From Alphaproteobacteria bacterium (GTDB taxonomy: Bacteria > Pseudomonadota > Alphaproteobacteria > UBA6615): a DNA stretch of 5,810 bases. Of the stretch, positions 1 to 4,421 are shown piece by piece. The stretch is from assembly GCA_017643325.1 (NCBI GenBank), contig JAEPNS010000213.1, positions 386 to 6,195 on the forward strand, written 5' to 3'. Below the pieces are notes generated by a model. The model was not told the DNA's origin and did no database searches. It saw only the letters and a list, made by a program, of their open reading frames with translations. Each line of letters opens with the position of its first letter. The stretch's first letter is position 1. The position numbers and the translations under genes were made by a program.

Positions 1-117
1 AACAGCGAGGTAGCTTGCCAGCCCGATGGTGAAGGACGGGAAAATGATGTGGAAGCTGATCGTGAAGGCGAACTGAATGCGCGCCAGCAGGACCGGGTCG
101 AGCCATTCCATTGTCAT
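1..117 (-). CDS. cydA: Cytochrome bd/CIO-type ubiquinol oxidase subunit I, N-terminal part (runs off the left edge)
   Basis: This is the first 39 codons of a membrane quinol oxidase subunit. The holoenzyme oxidises ubiquinol and reduces O2 in the inner membrane. The visible residues begin MTMEWLDPVLLARIQFAFT and continue with a hydrophobic first transmembrane helix containing SFHIIFPSFTIGLASYLAV. The R-x-Q-F-A-F-T and F-H-I-I-F-P signature is typical of the cyanide-insensitive (CioA) branch of the CydA family. His23 lines up with E. coli CydA His19, a haem ligand. The frame is open to base 1, so the rest of the gene lies outside the window. ATG at 117-115 is chosen as the start; ATG at 111-109 is an alternative. 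Neither has a good ribosome binding site. The gene diverges from the Rieske operon. A bd-type oxidase fits oxygen-limited or respiratory-inhibitor conditions, but a link to the neighbouring catabolic genes is not shown. Confidence 0.85.
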   Translation of the reverse strand, partial: MTMEWLDPVLLARIQFAFTISFHIIFPSFTIGLASYLAV

Positions 118-229
118 GACGTTCTGTGACGGTTCACCATGAAGGCAGAATACCGCCGGAATGTGGTGCGTCGCCATGCGTCCGATTGGCCCTGCGTGGG
201 CGATCTCGGGGAATGAGCGGTTGTGTCTT

Positions 230-257
230 TTGTGCGCCGCACCTTGCGTCGTATTCT
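230..257 (+). promoter_or_regulatory. Possible sigma-70-like promoter for the Rieske operon
   Basis: TTGTGC at 230-235 and TATTCT at 252-257 are separated by 16 bases and lie about 36 bases before the GTG start at 294. The match to TTGACA/TATAAT is only partial (3 of 6 and 4 of 6). The proposal rests mainly on position: the 176-base gap between two divergent genes must hold promoters for both. No convincing promoter or known operator was found for the minus-strand oxidase gene in the same gap. Confidence 0.2.
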
Positions 258-293
258 TATGTTGCGCGCATCGAAGCAAGGGAGCCGAACGCC

Positions 294-659
294 GTGGGGG
301 AACTGTTTGTTGCGAAAGCCGACGAGATCGGCGACCGCGAAGGGCGCGTGGTCGCGGACGGCGATCTGGAGATCGGCGTCTTCCGGCTCGGCGACGAGTT
401 TTTCGCGTGGGAGAGCGATTGCCCGCACATGGGCGGGCCGGTCTGTCAGGGAAAGGTGATCAACCGTGTGACCGAGGTCCTGGATGCCCAGAAGCGGAGC
501 CACGGCTTCGACTATGTCGAGGAGGACGTCCATATCGCGTGTCCCTGGCACGGTTTCGAGTTCAACCTGCGCACCGGTATCCATCCGGGGGACCCGAACA
601 CCCGGCTGCGCGGGTTTCCGGTCGAAGTGCGTGACGGAGATGTCTATGTCCGGATCTGA
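294..659 (+). CDS. Rieske [2Fe-2S] ferredoxin-like protein
   Basis: This is a 121-residue soluble electron-transfer protein with a single Rieske domain. The cluster ligands are visible as C43-P-H45 (in DCPHMGGP) and C83-P-W-H86 (in ACPWHGFEF). The C-terminal LRGFPVEVRDGDVYVRI is the usual final beta strands of Rieske ferredoxins. The two ligand boxes are 37 residues apart, against roughly 16 in common Rieske ferredoxins. The insert carries VLDAQKRSHGFDYVEEDV. No signal peptide or oxygenase catalytic domain is present, so it should act in the cytoplasm as an electron carrier rather than as an oxygenase. The GTG at 294 is chosen because GGGAG lies at 280-284 and the protein then begins directly with the Rieske fold. 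The frame is open to an ATG at 213 (or 126), but that extension looks unrelated to the family. It is first in a four-gene operon. The partner is unknown; the dehalogenase or an unseen oxygenase are candidates. Confidence 0.85.
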   Translation: MGELFVAKADEIGDREGRVVADGDLEIGVFRLGDEFFAWESDCPHMGGPVCQGKVINRVTEVLDAQKRSHGFDYVEEDVHIACPWHGFEFNLRTGIHPGDPNTRLRGFPVEVRDGDVYVRI

Positions 660-945
660 TCCCGCCGGGATATCGGAGCCGGCCCTTGTCGAGGCCGTGC
701 GGCGTCTGGAGGTGGCGGGCACCGAAGACGTCTCCGATGAAACGGTGCAGGCGCTGCTCACCGCTGGCGCGCGCCTTTATGCCCGCAAGGTCGATGAGGA
801 GGGCCGGGATTTCATGCCCGTGCGTGAAGCCGGGGTGTTGACCGCGACCGACGTCGCTGTGACGGTCACCGCGCTCCTGCGAGCGGCGGATCTCAATCTT
901 TTCGACCTTGCCATGTGGACCAACCGCGCACCGCGCGGCCAATAG
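646..945 (+). CDS. Small conserved-looking protein of unknown function, translationally coupled to the Rieske gene
   Basis: This encodes a 99-residue, Cys-free, soluble and probably mostly helical protein that I do not recognise. The ATG at 646 is favoured over the in-frame ATG at 640 because GGAG at 636-639 directly abuts 640 but is six bases from 646. The gene overlaps the end of the Rieske gene by 14 bases, which suggests translational coupling and a shared role. The N-terminal half is acidic with two amphipathic helices (PALVEAVRRLEVAG and ETVQALLTAGARLYARKV). The C-terminal half holds TATDVAVTVTALLRAADLN followed by LFDLAMW, a likely packing or interaction surface. The base composition and third-position GC match the neighbours, and its position between a Rieske protein and an amidohydrolase argues for a real gene. 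It could be an accessory or small subunit of a complex with either neighbour. No enzyme motif is seen. Confidence 0.75.
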   Translation: MSGSDPAGISEPALVEAVRRLEVAGTEDVSDETVQALLTAGARLYARKVDEEGRDFMPVREAGVLTATDVAVTVTALLRAADLNLFDLAMWTNRAPRGQ

Positions 946-958
946 GGAACCGACGAAG

Positions 959-2179
959 ATGGTGGATGATTTCAAACGCACCTATGGCCCCATTGACGAC
1001 TGGACCGACAGCCGCGAGCTGCTCGCGCGCGCGCGTCAGCAGGCGGACAAGCGAAATTTCGACGACGTTTTCATCGTCGACATCGATTCCCACGTCAGCG
1101 ACGACCGGAACTGGCCGGAAATCATGGATTACATCGAGGACCCGGTGATCCGCGATGCCGCTTCGGCCTTTGGCGACGGGAGCAAGCGCGGGGCGTTCCT
1201 GAATTCCACGCCGGGCCTGCAGTGGCAGAACGTCTGGGGGCGCATTCCCCACGGGCAGGGACTGAAGGAGCCGATCGAGGACGACGGCACGCCGCGCGAG
1301 ATCGTGCTGGCCCGCAAGTGCATCGACGAGATGGGACTCGACTACCAGATCGTCTTCCCGAACGCGCTCCTGTTCCTGGGCATGCACCCGGTGCCGGAGA
1401 TGGAGGTCCACCTCGCGACGGCCTACAACCGCTGGCTCGTCGAGCGGGTGTTGCCGGAAGATCCGCGCGTGCGCGCCATGCTCTATCTTCCCTTCAACAA
1501 CCCCTCGGCGGCGGAGGAAACGGTCAGGCGCTTCCTCGGCAAGCCGGGCGTGGCCGGGTTCCTGGTGACGTCCTCACGGCACAAGCCGGTGCACGCCAAC
1601 GAGTACATGCGGCTCTATGCAATGCTGGAGGAAGCGGACCAGGTCCTCGGGTTCCACACGCACCTGAACTGGCAGGACGAATACACCTCCCAGCTCAACC
1701 GCTTCATCTCGATGCACGCGATCTCATTCGTGCTCTGCAATCTTGTGCACCTCACGAACTGGGTGATCAACGGCCTGCCCGAGCGTTTCCCGAAGCTCAA
1801 CGTCATGTGGATCGAGAGCGGGATCGCCTGGCTCGGGTTTGTCGCCCAGCGCCTGGACCATGAGTACATGATGCGCACGTCCGAAGCGCCGCTTCTGAAA
1901 AAGCTGCCCAGCGAGTACATGCGCGACATGTTCTACACGACCCAGCCGATGGAACGGAGCAACGAGGCGCTGCTTGCCGCGACCATGGATGCGGTCAATG
2001 CCGATACCCAGATGCTCTACGCGTCGGACTGGCCGCACTGGGATTTCGATCTTCCGTCGGTGATCTGGGACCTGCCGTTCCTCGACGAGACGGCGAGGCG
2101 CAATATCCTCGGCTACAACGCTGCGCGTATCTTCAACCTCGACATTCCTGAAAAGTACCGTGCTCTCGCCGCGGAGTAG
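959..2179 (+). CDS. Amidohydrolase-2 / ACMSD-family metal-dependent hydrolase or decarboxylase
   Basis: This is a 406-residue cytoplasmic TIM-barrel enzyme of the amidohydrolase superfamily (Amidohydro_2 group). That group includes aminocarboxymuconate-semialdehyde decarboxylase and gamma-resorcylate decarboxylase. The first-strand metal motif is D43-S-H45 in VDIDSHV. The HxH in GFHTHL (H233, H235), H264 in NLVHLTNW, and D357 in YASDWPHWDFD fit the remaining metal and catalytic positions. WIESGIAWL near residues 285-291 and the C-terminal LGYNAARIFNLD are also typical. The start ATG at 959 has AGGGA at 944-948 and follows the previous gene by 13 bases; the open frame upstream of it overlaps that gene and is not used. 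Whether it decarboxylates a (halo)aromatic acid, opens a lactone or hydrolyses another bond cannot be read from the sequence. The location beside a lactonase, a Rieske protein and a reductive dehalogenase points to catabolism of a cyclic or aromatic acid. Confidence 0.88.
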   Translation: MVDDFKRTYGPIDDWTDSRELLARARQQADKRNFDDVFIVDIDSHVSDDRNWPEIMDYIEDPVIRDAASAFGDGSKRGAFLNSTPGLQWQNVWGRIPHGQGLKEPIEDDGTPREIVLARKCIDEMGLDYQIVFPNALLFLGMHPVPEMEVHLATAYNRWLVERVLPEDPRVRAMLYLPFNNPSAAEETVRRFLGKPGVAGFLVTSSRHKPVHANEYMRLYAMLEEADQVLGFHTHLNWQDEYTSQLNRFISMHAISFVLCNLVHLTNWVINGLPERFPKLNVMWIESGIAWLGFVAQRLDHEYMMRTSEAPLLKKLPSEYMRDMFYTTQPMERSNEALLAATMDAVNADTQMLYASDWPHWDFDLPSVIWDLPFLDETARRNILGYNAARIFNLDIPEKYRALAAE

Positions 2180-2208
2180 TTTCGTCCCGTTCTAGGAAAG
2201 GTTTGATC

Positions 2209-3129
2209 ATGTCCTACACCATCGAATGTGTCCTCATGTGCGACAACCATCTGGGCGAGAGCCCGATCTGGGATGTCGAGGAGGGCCGGATCTACTGGGT
2301 CGACGGCACCGGCCAGCGGGTGGGCAACCCGGCGATCTGGCGCATGGATCCGAAGAGCGGGAAGGTCGAGAACTGGTCGCTCGACCATGACGTCGGCGCG
2401 ATCGCCCTTCGCAAGGACGGCGGTGCGGTGCTCGCGAACGACGACGGCTTCTATTTCTTCGATTTCGACTCCGGCGAACTCGACCTCATCATGAAGATCG
2501 AGGAGGACGAGCCCCGTACGCGCCTGAACGACGGCAAGGTGGACCGGCGCGGGCGATTCTTCGCGGGCGGCATGGACGACCTGGAAGAGAAGGGGCTTTG
2601 CGGCCTGTGGCGGCTGGACCCTGACCTGACCGCCACCAAGGTCGACGACGGCATCATCTGTTCGAACGGCCCGTGCTGGAGCCCCGACGACAAGACCTTC
2701 TACTTCGCCGACACGTTCCAGGGTGAGTTCTGGGCCTACGACTACGACATCGAGACCGGAGAGGTGTCCAACAAGCGCGTGTTTGCGACAACACATGACG
2801 ACGCCGGTGTCGCCGACGGGTCCACGGTGGATGCCGAGGGGTGCATGTGGAACGCGCAGGTGACGGGCGGTGACCTCGTCCGCTATGCGCCGGACGGCTC
2901 GGTCGAGCGGCGGATCGGGATGCCGGTCAAGAACATCACGAGCGTCATCTTCGGCGGCGACAATCTGGACGAGATCTACGTGACCTCGATGGCGCGGGTG
3001 TCCCATCCGGGCGCGGATGCGCACGGCCATTTCGCGGTCGAGAACAAGCCGCAGTTCGGTGCCGGGGCGCTGTTCCGCATCACCGGTCTCGGCATCCAGG
3101 GCCTGCCGGAGACCCGGTTCGGCGGGTAA
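2209..3129 (+). CDS. SMP-30/gluconolactonase/LRE family protein (probable lactonase)
   Basis: This is a 306-residue six-bladed beta-propeller that should hydrolyse a lactone using one bound divalent metal. The family's metal ligands are in their expected places: E17 in LGESPIWD, N153 in CSNGPCWS and D203 in ADGSTVDAEG, matching E18, N154 and D204 of human SMP30. The substrate-side R105-L-N107-D-G motif is also present, followed by VDRRGRFFAGGM. No signal peptide is seen, so it is likely cytoplasmic. ATG at 2209 is chosen because AGGAAAGG lies at 2194-2201; an in-frame TTG at 2203 is less likely. The gap to the amidohydrolase is 29 bases, so they share a transcript. The natural substrate is unknown: it could be a sugar lactone or a lactone intermediate of a ring-cleavage pathway. 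It is the last gene before a hairpin. Confidence 0.9.
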   Translation: MSYTIECVLMCDNHLGESPIWDVEEGRIYWVDGTGQRVGNPAIWRMDPKSGKVENWSLDHDVGAIALRKDGGAVLANDDGFYFFDFDSGELDLIMKIEEDEPRTRLNDGKVDRRGRFFAGGMDDLEEKGLCGLWRLDPDLTATKVDDGIICSNGPCWSPDDKTFYFADTFQGEFWAYDYDIETGEVSNKRVFATTHDDAGVADGSTVDAEGCMWNAQVTGGDLVRYAPDGSVERRIGMPVKNITSVIFGGDNLDEIYVTSMARVSHPGADAHGHFAVENKPQFGAGALFRITGLGIQGLPETRFGG

Positions 3130-3130
3130 C

Positions 3131-3159
3131 AAAAACTTCACGTGCCACGCCGAAGTTTT
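3131..3159. terminator. Hairpin after the lactonase gene, probable bidirectional terminator
   Basis: AAAACTTC at 3132-3139 is perfectly inverted as GAAGTTTT at 3152-3159. The 12-base middle can add a 3-bp CGT/ACG inner stem. The structure starts two bases after the lactonase stop codon. The stem ends in TTTT on the plus strand and in TTTTT on the minus strand, so it could end the Rieske operon transcript and stop read-through from the right. The stem is AT-rich at its base and has no separate T-tract, so its strength is uncertain. Confidence 0.5.
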
Positions 3160-3214
3160 CGCTTGTCGGCGACGCGGAATCCGATGTTAGGCTTTTGGTG
3201 TTCTTCAACAACCG

Positions 3215-3228
3215 AAAGGAGGTGATCC
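3215..3228 (+). promoter_or_regulatory. Exceptionally long Shine-Dalgarno sequence
   Basis: AAAGGAGGTGATCC is complementary over 14 consecutive bases to the usual alphaproteobacterial 16S rRNA 3' end (GGATCACCTCCTTT). The GGAGG core at 3218-3222 is seven bases from the ATG at 3230, an optimal distance. Every other ribosome binding site in the window has only 4-6 matching bases. The 16S sequence of this organism is assumed, not seen. Confidence 0.75.
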
Positions 3229-3229
3229 G

Positions 3230-3310
3230 ATGTCGAGTGAGATCCTAGGCAGCATGTTCAACCCTGTGTCTCGGGTACGGACGGCGGAGCAACCTCTTCT
3301 GGCCGCATAG
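3230..3310 (+). CDS. 26-residue small ORF behind a near-perfect ribosome binding site
   Basis: The ORF runs from ATG at 3230 to TAG at 3308-3310. The peptide begins MSSEILGSMFNPVSR and ends TAEQPLLAA. It is too short for a domain call, has no Cys, no membrane segment and no run of a single amino acid as in classic attenuator leaders. The support is the 14-base Shine-Dalgarno sequence with ideal spacing and a terminator about 50 bases after the stop, which together define a compact transcript. No gene follows on the same strand: the next genes are convergent. It is therefore unlikely to be an attenuator leader of a downstream gene here. It could be a small protein, a dual-function small RNA, or a translated cap whose role is the ribosome load itself. 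Codon use (CTA, CTT, GTA) is less GC-biased than in the neighbouring genes. Confidence 0.5.
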   Translation: MSSEILGSMFNPVSRVRTAEQPLLAA

Positions 3311-3350
3311 AGACAACGGTCGTAAAAGACCACGGGTTTGGCATATTGCC
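3268..3350 (+). other. Cluster of short inverted repeats in the 3' part of the small-ORF transcript
   Basis: TGTCTC at 3267-3272 can pair with GAGACA at 3310-3315, with GCGG 3284-3287 and CCGC 3303-3306 nested inside, which would fold the end of the small ORF and its stop codon into one stem. After the stop, GGTC 3318-3321 / GACC 3328-3331 encloses a GTAAAA loop, and GGCA 3340-3343 / TGCC 3347-3350 encloses TAT. Each stem is short and could arise by chance; the series of them ahead of a strong terminator is why it is listed. No known RNA family was recognised. Confidence 0.3.
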
Positions 3351-3358
3351 GGCTCACG

Positions 3359-3389
3359 GGGCCGCCCCTCAGGGGCGGCCCTTTCGTTT
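3359..3389 (+). terminator. Strong intrinsic terminator of the small-ORF unit
   Basis: GGGCCGCCCC at 3359-3368 and GGGGCGGCCC at 3372-3381 form a perfect 10-bp GC stem with a three-base TCA loop, followed by TTTCGTTT at 3382-3389. The T-rich tail is only on the plus strand, so it serves the small-ORF transcript. It ends five bases before the stop codon of the convergent alpha/beta hydrolase gene. Confidence 0.85.
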
Positions 3390-3393
3390 GGGC

Positions 3394-4119
3394 CTAGCCG
3401 CCCAGCCCGGCCGCGATTTCCTCAAGTATGGCTGTGACTTCGTCTGCCGCGGTGATCATCGCATCGTGGCTCGTATCGAGCACTTCCGCGCGCCAGTCCG
3501 GGTGTTCCTGAAAGGTCTTGAGGGTCGCGTCGAAGGTGCTGTTGGGATAGCCCGTCGCGCGGATGAAGGTCCGGTTCGTGATCGCGTCGACGCCACCGGT
3601 GATCGTGGCCTTGTCGCGGAAGGTTTTCGCGGACTGGATCGTCATCTTGTCGGTGATCCACGCCGCCACCTCCGGGTCCTCGACGCCGATCAGGTCCGGT
3701 GCGGGGGGCGGCATCCGCCACGCATCGGGGTCGCTCTCCAGTTCCTTCTCGATCATCTCACGTCGCCAGTCGGGCAACATGTCGTTCTGCGCCACGCCGT
3801 CGGCGGCGATGAAGGCATTGATGTACGCCAGCGCCGCGATCCGTTCGGGCATGCGGTCGGCAACGCTGGTGGTCACCATCCCGGCGTAGCTCGCGCCGAC
3901 AAGGATGATGTCCGTCAGCTCTTCCCAGAGGATCACGTTCATGATGTCCGTGACATTGGTCTCCAGGCCGACGTCAGGGCTGAGCAGGTGGCTGCGCTCG
4001 CCGAACCCCGTCATGGTCGGGGTGTGGACGATATGCCCGGCCGCGCGCAGCTTCGGGGCGACGCGCGCCCAGCACCATCCGCCGTGCCAGGCGCCGTGGA
4101 CGAGTATGAAGGTGGCCAT
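3394..4119 (-). CDS. Alpha/beta-fold hydrolase (esterase-like, AB_hydrolase_6 group)
   Basis: This is a 241-residue serine hydrolase of the small methyl-esterase/hydroxynitrile-lyase-like group. The N-terminal MATFILVHGAWHGGWCW carries the oxyanion-hole HGAWHGG motif. TGFGERSHLL at residues 37-46 is the usual loop after strand 4. The nucleophile is Ser77 in VGASYAGMV; the elbow reads G-x-S-x-A rather than the usual G-x-S-x-G. His218 in DTSHDAMITAADEV is the catalytic histidine. YINAF replaces the common YLDAF after the following strand. The start ATG at 4119-4117 follows AAGAGAG; the frame is open further upstream but overlaps the dehalogenase in another frame and lacks family character. It begins 26 bases after the dehalogenase frame ends, so it is co-transcribed. 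The likely reaction is hydrolysis of an ester or of a ring-cleavage or dehalogenation product, but the substrate is unknown. Confidence 0.87.
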   Translation of the reverse strand: MATFILVHGAWHGGWCWARVAPKLRAAGHIVHTPTMTGFGERSHLLSPDVGLETNVTDIMNVILWEELTDIILVGASYAGMVTTSVADRMPERIAALAYINAFIAADGVAQNDMLPDWRREMIEKELESDPDAWRMPPPAPDLIGVEDPEVAAWITDKMTIQSAKTFRDKATITGGVDAITNRTFIRATGYPNSTFDATLKTFQEHPDWRAEVLDTSHDAMITAADEVTAILEEIAAGLGG

Positions 4120-4145
4120 GGGAAACTCTCTTTTCGGTGTTGGGG

Positions 4146-4421
4146 TCAGTCGCCCGATGCGGTCTTGGTATCCTTGAAGTCCGCCGCATAGGGGTTCTCC
4201 ACGAGATCCTTGCGAGGGCCTGCGCCGAGCGGGGGTGTCGGCGTGTAGTGCTCCGGCGGTGGTTCGCCCGCCGCGGCGCGCGTGCGCGCCTGGTCCGGGG
4301 TTTCGAGCAGGGCGCCGGCCGCCATGGCGGCCTTTCGATCGACCGGGACCGCGCCCGGCGCATCCGGCGGCGGCATCATGTTTGCGTGGTAGTAGGCCAT
4401 GCGTTGCGTCGCCGGGTCGAC
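4146..4421 (-). pseudogene. C-terminal remainder of the reductive dehalogenase, beyond the in-frame TAG
   Basis: Directly after the TAG at 4424-4422 the same frame continues for 91 codons to TGA at 4148-4146. It begins VDPATQRMAYYHANMMPPPD and ends NPYAADFKDTKTASGD. The proline-rich, unstructured-looking tail has the codon use and high third-position GC of the neighbouring genes and contains no other stop. It appears to be the natural C-terminus of the dehalogenase. An internal ATG at 4400-4398 could restart translation to give 84 residues, but no ribosome binding site precedes it. Its end lies 26 bases before the hydrolase start. It is either a recently detached remnant, a segment reached by stop-codon read-through, or a sequencing or assembly artefact. 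Confidence 0.65.

Noticed and set aside
126..137. GTGA-CGGT-TCAC inverted repeat just upstream of the oxidase start, as an operator
   Set aside because: Only four base pairs per arm, a length that arises often by chance, and no match to an FNR, CRP or ANR-type consensus.
126..293. N-terminal extension of the Rieske protein from ATG at 126 or 213
   Set aside because: The extension has no Rieske character, and the ATG at 213 has GGGGA directly abutting it. The GTG at 294 has GGGAG at a proper distance and begins at the expected fold boundary.
2113..3141. 342-codon open frame on the minus strand opposite the lactonase gene
   Set aside because: It is the antisense shadow of a high-GC gene. The plus-strand product has all the SMP-30 family motifs, while the antisense translation shows none and is rich in Arg, Val and Ala.
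3215..3228. Fragment of a 16S rRNA gene on the minus strand
   Set aside because: The similarity is limited to the 14 bases of the anti-Shine-Dalgarno end and is followed at ideal spacing by an ATG. No further rRNA sequence is present on either side.
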